NCBI GenBank assembly: GCA_964637235.1
Contig: CAZWVR010000066.1
Span: forward strand, 1 to 14,386
DNA length: 14,386 bases
Direction: 5' to 3'
From: CAZWVR01 sp964637235
GTDB lineage: Bacteria > Bacteroidota > Bacteroidia > Bacteroidales > S143-33
In this document: positions 1 through 7,013 of the stretch, in pieces
How the letters are laid out: the number at the start of each line of letters is the position of its first letter
Numbering within the stretch: the stretch's first letter is position 1
Translations under genes and position numbers: made by a program
The notes under the pieces: generated by a model
Databases searched by the model: none
The model's input: the letters and a program-made list of their open reading frames with translations, nothing else
What the model was told of the DNA's origin: nothing

Positions 1-548
1 AATTTAATCAAATCAATAACGCCTTTAAAGTTATCTTCTTCGCCTATTGGAATTTGTATAGGTAGAGGGTTTGCGCCGAGTTTAGAGACCATTTGATCAA
101 GGACAGCATAGAAATCGGCGCCAATTCTATCCATTTTATTTACGAAGGCAATTTTAGGGACTTTGTATTTATCAGCTTGCCGCCAAACTGTTTCAGACTG
201 AGGTTCGACGCCTCCCACAGCACAAAAAACAGCGACAGCCCCGTCTAATACTCTCAAAGAGCGTTCTACTTCTACGGTAAAATCGACGTGTCCGGGAGTA
301 TCAATTATATTTATTTGGAACTTCTGGTCATTATAGACCCAAAAGGTAGTAGTAGCAGCAGAGGTTATTGTAATGCCACGTTCCTGCTCCTGCGTCATCC
401 AGTCCATAGCAGCAGAGCCCTCATCAACCTCTCCGATTTGATGGATTTTGCCGGTGTAATATAGGATACGCTCGGTAGTTGTAGTTTTACCGGCGTCGAT
501 ATGCGCCATTATACCTATATTACGAATATGTTTTAAAGTTTCAATCAT
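1..548 (-). CDS. fusA: Elongation factor G, N-terminal part (cut by left edge)
   Basis: This is the GTPase that drives ribosomal translocation and, with RRF, ribosome recycling in the cytoplasm. Only residues 1-182 lie in the window; the gene continues past position 1. The G-domain motifs are all visible: P-loop AHIDAGKT at residues 15-22, switch I RGIT at 57-60, DTPGHVDF at 83-90 and NKMD at 137-140. The start is the ATG at 548, giving MIETLKHIRNIGIM; a TGA stop lies in frame two codons upstream, so no longer start is possible. It is the third gene of the str operon, 73 nt after rpsG, and that gap can fold into an interrupted hairpin. No clear Shine-Dalgarno is present, as is common in Bacteroidota. 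The family assignment is secure. Confidence 0.97.
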   Translation of the reverse strand, partial: MIETLKHIRNIGIMAHIDAGKTTTTERILYYTGKIHQIGEVDEGSAAMDWMTQEQERGITITSAATTTFWVYNDQKFQINIIDTPGHVDFTVEVERSLRVLDGAVAVFCAVGGVEPQSETVWRQADKYKVPKIAFVNKMDRIGADFYAVLDQMVSKLGANPLPIQIPIGEEDNFKGVIDLIK

Positions 549-572
549 AGTTCAATGACTAGCGGATTGAAA

Positions 573-606
573 CCTGCCACTTAAAATAAATTTAAGCAGA
601 AGCAGG
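573..606 (-). promoter_or_regulatory. Interrupted inverted repeat between rpsG and fusA
   Basis: In the 73-nt gap, CTTAAA (580-585) and TTTAAG (591-596) form a 6-bp stem around a 5-nt loop. CCTGC (573-577) and GCAGG (602-606) can add an outer 5-bp stem across unpaired bases. The structure ends 24 nt before the fusA start. It has no T run, so it is not a terminator. It could be an mRNA element that tunes fusA translation or binds a ribosomal protein. That role is inference, and the fold may be chance. Confidence 0.3.
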
Positions 607-621
607 ATAATCCTTGTGTTA

Positions 622-1098
622 TTAAAATCTGAAATGGGCGAAAGCTTTATTAGCTTCTGCCATACGATGTATTTCTTCTTTACGTTTGAAAGCACCACCT
701 TCTTTGTGGTATGCAGCTATAATTTCATCTGCCAATCTATATGCCATAGGTTTACCTTTTCTGGCTCTGGCGTATTTGATAAGGTTTTTCATACTAATAG
801 ATTCCTTTCTCTCAGGACGAATTTCCATAGGTACTTGGAAAGTAGCGCCACCTATTCTTCGGCTCTTAACTTCGACTTCCGGTGTAACATTAGCCAAAGC
901 TTCCTTCCATATCTCTAATGCACTTTTCCCCTCATCTTTCATTCTCTTTTCAACGATATCCAGAGCCTCATAAAAAATTTTAAAAGCTAAATTCTTTTTA
1001 CCGTTTTTCATTAAATTATTTACGAATTTAGTGACCTTAACGTCATTAAATTTAGGATCCGGAAGAATATATCTTTTTTTTGGTTTACGACGTCTCAT
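622..1098 (-). CDS. rpsG: 30S ribosomal protein S7
   Basis: Primary 16S rRNA-binding protein that starts assembly of the 30S head and lines the E site. The 158 residues match the family's usual length, with the conserved start MRRRKPKKRYILPDPKFND and the signature around KFVNNLMKNGKK. The conserved RRIGGATFQVPMEI segment (residues 80-93) and the terminal region HRMAEANKAFAHFRF are also present. It starts 6 nt after the rpsL stop, so the two genes are almost certainly co-transcribed and probably translationally coupled. In E. coli S7 represses its own operon by binding the rpsL-rpsG gap. Here that gap is too short for such a structure, so any autoregulation would have to use another site. Confidence 0.98.
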   Translation of the reverse strand: MRRRKPKKRYILPDPKFNDVKVTKFVNNLMKNGKKNLAFKIFYEALDIVEKRMKDEGKSALEIWKEALANVTPEVEVKSRRIGGATFQVPMEIRPERKESISMKNLIKYARARKGKPMAYRLADEIIAAYHKEGGAFKRKEEIHRMAEANKAFAHFRF

Positions 1099-1104
1099 AA
1101 CTGA

Positions 1105-1479
1105 TTATTTTTTAGGTTTTTTAGTTCCATATTTAGAACGTTGTTGTCTTCTACCCTCTACACCGTCGGTATCCAAAGCACCTCTTATAATATGATATCT
1201 AACGCCGGGTAAATCTTTAACACGCCCACCCCTTACTAAAACTATGGAGTGTTCTTGTAGATTATGTCCTTCACCGGGGATATAAGCGTTCACTTCTTTA
1301 CCATTAGTAAGGCGCACACGAGCGACTTTACGCATAGCTGAATTAGGTTTCTTTGGAGTAGTAGTATAAACTCTTATACATACTCCTCTTTTCTGGGGCG
1401 AACCGTCCAATGCCGGAGATTTACTCTTTTTCTTAACTTTCTGACGCCCCATTCTTACCAATTGTTGTATTGTTGGCAT
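1105..1479 (-). CDS. rpsL: 30S ribosomal protein S12
   Basis: Decoding-centre protein of the 30S subunit. At 124 residues it is collinear with E. coli S12 without gaps. The loop TTTPKKPNSAMRK (residues 40-52) and the loop GGRVKDLPGVRYH carry the lysines whose replacement gives streptomycin resistance; both regions are wild type here (K43/K44 and K88), so the protein predicts streptomycin sensitivity. Asp89, the position methylthiolated by RimO in other bacteria, is present. It is the first gene of the str operon, and an exact Bacteroidota promoter lies 33 nt upstream of the ATG. The start MPTIQQLVRMGR agrees with the family. Confidence 0.98.
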   Translation of the reverse strand: MPTIQQLVRMGRQKVKKKSKSPALDGSPQKRGVCIRVYTTTPKKPNSAMRKVARVRLTNGKEVNAYIPGEGHNLQEHSIVLVRGGRVKDLPGVRYHIIRGALDTDGVEGRRQQRSKYGTKKPKK

Positions 1480-1497
1480 AAATAAAGCTTTTTATTT
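1480..1497 (-). promoter_or_regulatory. A/U-only inverted repeat in the rpsL leader
   Basis: AAATAAA (1480-1486) and TTTATTT (1491-1497) form a perfect 7-bp inverted repeat with a GCTT loop, directly against the rpsL start codon. In mRNA it would place the ribosome-loading region in a weak hairpin. Pairing is A-U only, so stability is low and a regulatory role is doubtful. Confidence 0.25.
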
Positions 1498-1512
1498 TTT
1501 GCGTTCGGACTG

Positions 1513-1545
1513 CAAAGATAGAAAATTATTTTTTTATCATACAAA
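1513..1545 (-). promoter_or_regulatory. Bacteroidota promoter for the str operon
   Basis: Read on the minus strand, the -33 element TTTG (1542-1545) is followed by a 21-nt spacer and the -7 element TATCTTTG (1513-1520). This is an exact match to the TTTG/TAnnTTTG consensus recognised by the primary sigma factor of Bacteroidota. The predicted transcript would have a leader of roughly 25-30 nt before rpsL. Confidence 0.85.
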
Positions 1546-1551
1546 TTTTAC

Positions 1552-1584
1552 AAAAAAAAATCGGATAAAAATTAAATTTTATCC
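1552..1584 (-). terminator. Intrinsic terminator of the H-NOX operon
   Basis: On the minus strand a perfect 8-bp stem (GGATAAAA with TTTTATCC, 1563-1584) and a 6-nt loop are followed by a run of nine T (1552-1560). It lies 51 nt after the H-NOX stop and ends just before the rpsL promoter. The stem is A/T-rich, so termination may be incomplete. Confidence 0.65.
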
Positions 1585-1635
1585 TTATTTAATCTGATTA
1601 TCAAATAGTTATAAAAAAAGAGATGATATTTTTTA

Positions 1636-2157
1636 TTATTTATAAACAATTTTTAACTTTTCTGAGGCTACCCTTTCAATCCTGCAATCTCCATATTTTT
1701 CACAAACAGTCTTTGTCATAATATAAAACAAATCATATAATTTACGTTGAGATTTATATATCAATATAGCTTCTTTTGCATCATCTGCTTCAGTATATTC
1801 AAAACGAGGGATAAGCTCCAAAGAAGCAGAAAGAGACAGAATTTCGTGTATTAAATCTAAATTTCTAAACATATCTCGTGAACTACGAATATTTTCAACA
1901 ACATAAAATAAATTTTTAGGCACATATTCATTCAAAAAATATTCTGCAAAAAGCTCATATAAATCATTATATTCTACATTTAGTTCTTTTGCAGAAATCT
2001 CTAATAATTCAAAAAAATATTTATCATCGTATATTTCAGTTTTCAACAAAGGGAATTCCTTAGGGAAGGAACTTTTTTCAAAAATTGAAAACCAAACTTT
2101 ACTATCAAATTTCTTTATTATAGCCTCTCTGTATGCCACGAATATTAAACCTTTCAT
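1636..2157 (-). CDS. Stand-alone H-NOX haem sensor, predicted NO-selective
   Basis: A soluble 173-residue haem-nitric oxide/oxygen-binding domain. The start MKGLIF matches the family's near-invariant MKG-I opening. His104 in DLIHEIL sits where the proximal haem ligand lies, Pro117 follows 13 residues later as in the Thermoanaerobacter protein (H102/P115), and Y134-K-S136-Q-R138 is the YxSxR motif that grips the haem propionates. The position of the distal O2-stabilising tyrosine (Tyr140 in Thermoanaerobacter, five residues after the motif's Arg) is Leu143 here, which in characterised members goes with NO binding and O2 exclusion. The gene overlaps the receptor gene upstream by ATGA, so the two should be made together. 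Stand-alone H-NOX proteins usually regulate a partner kinase, cyclase or receptor encoded beside them. The family is inferred from motifs alone. Confidence 0.82.
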   Translation of the reverse strand: MKGLIFVAYREAIIKKFDSKVWFSIFEKSSFPKEFPLLKTEIYDDKYFFELLEISAKELNVEYNDLYELFAEYFLNEYVPKNLFYVVENIRSSRDMFRNLDLIHEILSLSASLELIPRFEYTEADDAKEAILIYKSQRKLYDLFYIMTKTVCEKYGDCRIERVASEKLKIVYK

Positions 2158-4877
2158 TTGTTAAGTTTTTTAATTTGATTTTTTAATTCCTCTATTTGCA
2201 ATCTCAATTTATAGACCAAAGCTTCTTTTTGTTCAAGTATTTTGTCTAATTTCAGCAGTTTTTCTTCTACTTTTTCTCTCTTGAGTTGTTCAAACTCTTT
2301 ATCTTTCTGTATTTCTCTATTTAAATACTGGAATATTTCATATACAGCGAGTACTGTCTCAGTGTTATTTTGCAATTCAATATTTTTATTATGTAAATGC
2401 CTATATAATTCATTTAATTTTTCCCGATCTTGTTTAGATTTAAGCAATGCTTTTTTGAGAACTTCTTCTGAATTTTTCAGTTTAACAACGAGACTATCCG
2501 TTTTTCTTTTCTCCTCTTCTAATACTTGCTGCATTCTCTGCATTTCCTCAATTTTTTTAGCTAATTCTTTTGCTTGTTGCTCAGTATATTCTTGTTGTTT
2601 TTTCAATTGCTCTTCTTGCATAATTCTTTTTGTTATTTCTAAGGAAATAACAAGAATTTTCTCCACATTGCCTTTGGCATCAATAACAGGTGTAAAGTGA
2701 TCTTCAAACCATACAGTTTTATCATCAATTTCAAAAGTACGATTATATACAATATTCTGTTTGTGTTCGACTATTTTTCTCCAAAATTCTTCATTACTTA
2801 AAGGAGAAGTAGGATTATTATCAATAATTGAAAAATGCTGACCGAGAAAAAAACTCTTAGGCAATTTATAAAAACTCAGTACTCTATCATCTACGGTAAG
2901 TATATTTCCCTCCAAATCTAACTCAAAAACATAAGCTATTGATTTTACAGCAGATAATATGCTAGTAAGTTCAGCTTCACGGCGGGCGGCTTCTTCCTGA
3001 GTAGCTTGTAATTCTTCAAGGTTCTGACGCATTTCCTCTTCTTTGGCAGCCATCTCTTCGGTCTGTTTCTTAGATTGTTCCAATAACCTGGTAGTCCTTT
3101 CATTTATTTTAGTTATAGATATAGTAGCAGCAATATTTTCTGCTATTTTTTCTACAAAGTCAATTTGATATTTTTCAAAATAATTAAAAGAAGCTATTTC
3201 TATAACACCTAAGACTTCCTCCTCTTGAATAAGAGGCACAATAAGGAGACTTCTGGGAGTAGCCCCGCCTAATCCTGAGGTTATAGAAACATAATCCTCT
3301 GGGATTTCTGTCAAATACATAGTAGCTTTTTCAATAGCAACTGTACCTACCAAACCCTCCCCAAGAGCTATTACTTTTTGTTTTTTCCGTTCTTTATTGT
3401 ATGCATAGGCAGCATAAAGCTCTAAATATACATTTTCTTTATCTTCATCATTTATTAAGAATATAGCACCTTGATTTGCGCCAAGATAATCTACCAAATT
3501 TTTTATAACAACTGTTGAAAGTTCATGGAGATCCTTAGCAACTTGACGCAATAAATCCGCAAATTTACTAATACCTTCGTTCACCCATCTATTTATTCTA
3601 TCTTGTTCAAATCTTTTGGCCTCTTCCTCCTTAGCTTTAAGAAGGCTATCTCTAAGTTTTAATAATGAATTACCAAGTTTATCTTTATCACTTAATGGTT
3701 TAAATTCTGTTTGGAAATTACCTTTTGTTAATTCTTCGGCAAATAAACTCATATGATTAAGACTATCAATAACCTTATTTATAATAGAAACAGTATCTGC
3801 AACCTCTTGTATAAATTGTTTTTTTATAGAAATAGTACCAGGCAAGATACCATATTGCAAAGGTTGTATATTCTCATAAAAATGAGAAAATATTTTTGAG
3901 AAAGAACGAACTGAATAAAATATGAAAAATAAGAATATAAAATAACTCAAAAATAGTAATACAACAAAAAAAGCAGTAGATTTTTTAAATATAATTACAA
4001 ATTTACCGGCAAGTGTTTCTCCAAATAAACGCAAATTTTTCTTAGTTTGAGCCATTAGATCTTCCCATTTCTGCATTACACCTTCATCTGATGTATAACC
4101 AAGTTCCTTATCTGAATTATATAAAGATGTAAAATTAGTTTTATATTTATTTAAAGCAGCTATAAATTCAAGAGGCAATTCCACTGTATTTTGGATTAAA
4201 GACAAAGAGTCTGATAAGGTTGCAGTATCTGTTTTAGCAACTTGATTAAGTATTTTCTGTATCTGTATATAGTCATTAAGGAACTGTTCATAATATTTAG
4301 TATCAGGTTTACGTAAATAATTAAAAAAATCTTGATTTAATTTATAGACTTGTGCCAAAATAGGATCTTTCTTTTGTCCTTTTAATTTCGCAGAATAACG
4401 CATTACATCTTTATAACTATCGTAAACTTTACCTATACTACCGGTTTTCTGACTACCTCGCAAATATAATTTATGGACAAGCTTATCAAAAGTTTCTGCT
4501 TCTTTTTTATAATAATACAAAAAATCCTCTAAATAATTTAGAACGCCAAACTTTTGCGTTAAGTTCACATTTCGCAACGAATCTAATAAATGATATACAT
4601 ATTGATACATTATTTTATGGCGACGTAAATAACGATTTTTCTTAGTTCTGAAAAAAATTTCATCATCAGAAAATTTATTAAGGAAATTCAATTGAGCTTC
4701 ATAATCTATATGAAAAATATTTTGCGCAAGTTCAACATCACTTCTATAAGAAGAAAAAGCAGAAAATTTATTTGCAAATCCAAAGAAAAAAACAATGATA
4801 AAAAATACGAAAATAAATAAAATCAGCAAAATAATTCGTAAAATATTCCGTAAAGAATATGTTTTTTTGGCGTTCAT
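2154..4877 (-). CDS. Membrane receptor with HAMP-like, GAF and PAS domains, no output domain
   Basis: From the ATG at 4877 the protein has 907 residues. Membrane helices lie at about 12-35 and 300-323 and enclose a helical, charged sensor region of about 265 residues, presumably periplasmic. A HAMP-like segment follows (about 376-420), then the motif WVNEGISKFADLLR and a GAF domain (431-591) with GEGLVGTVAIEK and a conserved TSGLG-ATPRSLLIVPL stretch. A coiled coil, a PAS domain (about 640-752) and a second long coiled coil run to the C-terminus. I see no histidine-kinase H-box or N/G boxes, no GGDEF or EAL, no chemoreceptor tip and no phosphatase, so output must come through a partner. A TTG at 4904 is the only longer start; ATG is preferred because TTG starts are rare in this group. 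A -7-like TAGTTTTG at 4978-4985 is a weak promoter candidate. The H-NOX gene overlaps its stop. Confidence 0.88.
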   Translation of the reverse strand: MNAKKTYSLRNILRIILLILFIFVFFIIVFFFGFANKFSAFSSYRSDVELAQNIFHIDYEAQLNFLNKFSDDEIFFRTKKNRYLRRHKIMYQYVYHLLDSLRNVNLTQKFGVLNYLEDFLYYYKKEAETFDKLVHKLYLRGSQKTGSIGKVYDSYKDVMRYSAKLKGQKKDPILAQVYKLNQDFFNYLRKPDTKYYEQFLNDYIQIQKILNQVAKTDTATLSDSLSLIQNTVELPLEFIAALNKYKTNFTSLYNSDKELGYTSDEGVMQKWEDLMAQTKKNLRLFGETLAGKFVIIFKKSTAFFVVLLFLSYFIFLFFIFYSVRSFSKIFSHFYENIQPLQYGILPGTISIKKQFIQEVADTVSIINKVIDSLNHMSLFAEELTKGNFQTEFKPLSDKDKLGNSLLKLRDSLLKAKEEEAKRFEQDRINRWVNEGISKFADLLRQVAKDLHELSTVVIKNLVDYLGANQGAIFLINDEDKENVYLELYAAYAYNKERKKQKVIALGEGLVGTVAIEKATMYLTEIPEDYVSITSGLGGATPRSLLIVPLIQEEEVLGVIEIASFNYFEKYQIDFVEKIAENIAATISITKINERTTRLLEQSKKQTEEMAAKEEEMRQNLEELQATQEEAARREAELTSILSAVKSIAYVFELDLEGNILTVDDRVLSFYKLPKSFFLGQHFSIIDNNPTSPLSNEEFWRKIVEHKQNIVYNRTFEIDDKTVWFEDHFTPVIDAKGNVEKILVISLEITKRIMQEEQLKKQQEYTEQQAKELAKKIEEMQRMQQVLEEEKRKTDSLVVKLKNSEEVLKKALLKSKQDREKLNELYRHLHNKNIELQNNTETVLAVYEIFQYLNREIQKDKEFEQLKREKVEEKLLKLDKILEQKEALVYKLRLQIEELKNQIKKLNK

Positions 4878-5086
4878 TTTATCAGTTATTATTTGATTAA
4901 GCAAAAATAATTTTTTTTGTGTAAATCACAAAAGATTTGCCATTTTTTTCAAAGAAATAAATAATAAGCTGATTTTACAAAACTATAAGCATTTGAAGTG
5001 TTAAGCTTTGGAAAAAAGATTTAGAGATTAACAGAAGCTTTAAAATGCAAAGAAAATTTAGTAAACTTGCAAAAAACAGAGGCATA

Positions 5087-6883
5087 ATGAAAAAAATAAT
5101 AACACTTATAATAGCAATTTTACCACTGATAGCAATATCGCAGGAAGATGAATACACACTTGCAATGAGCTATTATAACAACCAAGAATACAAAAAAGCA
5201 GCACCTATATTTTGGCAATTATATAAAGAACGAAAAATGAAATATTTATACGATTATTATATCATAAGTTTAATAAAAGCGGAGGAATACAATAAAGCCC
5301 TGAAAATAGCTAAAAAAGAAGCCAAAAAACATAATCAACGTGCCCAATATTTAATAACCTTAGGTTATGTATATAAAATCAGTGGAAATACCACAAAAAG
5401 TAAAAAAGAATATTCTAATGCTATAAAAAATATGAAGGGGACAATAGCAGAAGTTAATGAAGTTGCTCAAAATTTTATTCGTTTTGGAGAATTTAAATGG
5501 GCAGAAAAAGCTTATATAAAAGGCAAGAAATTAACTAATTACACTTTTCTTTACGAAATGGCAAATTTATATGATATCTGGCGGATGTATGATAAAATGA
5601 TAGATTGTTATTTAGACTTAATAAAAGAAAATATAAAAAATTATAGTACAGCGAAAAATGTTTTCACTACACATCTTTATAGAGAAAATTCCGGAGAATT
5701 CGCTTCCATACTTGAACGAAAATTAATAGAACGCATACAAAAAGATGATTACTTTGCATATAGAAAATTACTAATATGGTTTTATTTACAAGAGGGTAAT
5801 ATACAGGAGGCACTTATACAAGCAAAAGCTTACGATAAAAAATTAAAAAATGGAGGAGTTATGACCTATGAAGTTGGCTTAGCTGCGCAAAAATCTAAAA
5901 AGTATGATTTAGCACAGGAAGCTTTTAATTATATAATAAACCAATGGAAACACTCTCCATATTACTGGAAAGCTAAATTTGGCATTTTAAACACAAAATA
6001 CAACTATATAAAGAACAATAGCAATCCCGATAGTTCAGAGTTATTCTCTCTTGCACAAGAATACTTGAATATAATCAACGAATTAGGTATAAATAAAAAA
6101 ACAAAACCTATATTGCTACAATACTGCCATTTAGAAGCCTTTTATATACATAATTACAGCAAAGCCATAGAAATATTGGACAAAACAATTAAAATGCGAG
6201 AACTAAAACCCAATGAAAAGGGACAATTTATGATAGAAAAAGCAGACATTTTAGTTGCAGCAAATCAACTATGGGCAGCAATACTCTTATACGCCAAAGT
6301 TCAAGAGGAATTCAGAGGAAAAGAAATAGCAGACGAAGCAGCTTTTAAAAAAGCAAAAACATATTTTTATTTAGGTAAATTCAAATGGGCAAAAAGTCAA
6401 TTTGATATATTAAAAGGAAGCAGTACAAAACTCACTGCAAATGATGCAATTTATTACTCGTTTTTTATTAACGAAAACATATCTGAGGATAGCACTCAAA
6501 CAGCCTTAAAATTATATGCGCAAGCCGATAGATATATTTTTGCCCGCTATTTTGATAGTGCCTTAATTTTAATAGATACGATATTGACAAAATTTCCTAT
6601 GAGTCGCATAATTGATGATGCACTATGGCTGAAATATAAAATTTATTTTGAGCAACATAACTATAAAAAAGCAGTAGAGGCTCTCGAAAAAATATTAACT
6701 AATTATTCGGGAAGTATTTTAACAGATAAAGCATTGTATTTTTCAGGTGTATTATATCAAGATTACCTACATAATACAGCAAAAGCAGGAGAATATTATA
6801 AAGAACTGTTAATCAATTACAAGGACAGTTTTTACATTAGTGAAGCAAGGAAAAGATACCGAAAGATTATAGAAAATAAATAA
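5087..6883 (+). CDS. Exported TPR protein, function unknown
   Basis: A 598-residue protein with a signal peptide (MKKIITLIIAILPLIAIS, cleavage likely near residue 18-19), so probably periplasmic or surface-attached. The mature part is almost entirely helical pairs of tetratricopeptide type, clearest at the N-terminus (YYNNQEYKKAAPIFWQLY), near the middle (YSKAIEILDKTI) and at the C-terminus (HNYKKAVEALEKILTNYSGSILTDKALYF, shown here only as a guide to the repeat). There is no lipobox cysteine. The start at 5087 is chosen over an in-frame ATG at 5045 because it places the signal peptide at the N-terminus. A one-mismatch -7 element (TAAACTTG, 5062-5069) would give a leader of about 10 nt. It is the only plus-strand gene, divergent from the receptor and convergent with the second TPR gene. 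TPR proteins scaffold complexes; the partner is unknown. Confidence 0.85.
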   Translation: MKKIITLIIAILPLIAISQEDEYTLAMSYYNNQEYKKAAPIFWQLYKERKMKYLYDYYIISLIKAEEYNKALKIAKKEAKKHNQRAQYLITLGYVYKISGNTTKSKKEYSNAIKNMKGTIAEVNEVAQNFIRFGEFKWAEKAYIKGKKLTNYTFLYEMANLYDIWRMYDKMIDCYLDLIKENIKNYSTAKNVFTTHLYRENSGEFASILERKLIERIQKDDYFAYRKLLIWFYLQEGNIQEALIQAKAYDKKLKNGGVMTYEVGLAAQKSKKYDLAQEAFNYIINQWKHSPYYWKAKFGILNTKYNYIKNNSNPDSSELFSLAQEYLNIINELGINKKTKPILLQYCHLEAFYIHNYSKAIEILDKTIKMRELKPNEKGQFMIEKADILVAANQLWAAILLYAKVQEEFRGKEIADEAAFKKAKTYFYLGKFKWAKSQFDILKGSSTKLTANDAIYYSFFINENISEDSTQTALKLYAQADRYIFARYFDSALILIDTILTKFPMSRIIDDALWLKYKIYFEQHNYKKAVEALEKILTNYSGSILTDKALYFSGVLYQDYLHNTAKAGEYYKELLINYKDSFYISEARKRYRKIIENK

Positions 6884-6977
6884 AAAGGAGCTCTCCAACA
6901 AGTCAAGTATATTATTTTTTATGACATTTAGAAGTAATTTTTTCTGGTAAGAGAAATAATAAACTGAAAATTATAAG

Positions 6978-7004
6978 AAAAGGAGGCGACTTTTAGACGC
7001 CCCC
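6978..7004 (-). terminator. Intrinsic terminator of the gyrA-TPR unit
   Basis: On the minus strand GGGGGCG pairs with CGCCTCC (6982-7004), then TTTT and more A/T sequence. One pair is G-U, which holds in the minus-strand RNA but becomes an A-C mismatch in the plus-strand RNA. This points to action on the minus strand, 10 nt past the TPR stop. It matches the hairpin at 11276-11298 at all but one position. No equally good terminator was seen for the convergent plus-strand gene. Confidence 0.8.
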
Positions 7005-7013
7005 TAAACATAC

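Noticed and set aside
616..973. Two plus-strand open frames opposite rpsG
   Set aside because: Both are antisense shadows of a strongly conserved ribosomal protein gene.
4878..4904. TTG start giving the GAF/PAS receptor 9 more residues
   Set aside because: The codon is TTG with no supporting ribosome-binding site, and the ATG at 4877 is close by and leaves the first membrane helix intact.
4978..4985. TAGTTTTG as -7 promoter element of the receptor-H-NOX operon
   Set aside because: The match to TAnnTTTG is exact, but no TTTG or TTG lies at the required distance, and such 8-mers are frequent in A/T-rich DNA; kept only as a note in the gene entry.
5045..5086. Upstream ATG of the plus-strand TPR gene, adding 14 residues
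   Set aside because: It would bury the signal peptide behind a charged extension; the ATG at 5087 gives a standard exported N-terminus.
6884..6977. Terminator for the plus-strand TPR gene
   Set aside because: GGAGCTCTCC (6887-6896) can only form a 4-bp stem with a 2-nt loop and has no T run directly after it.
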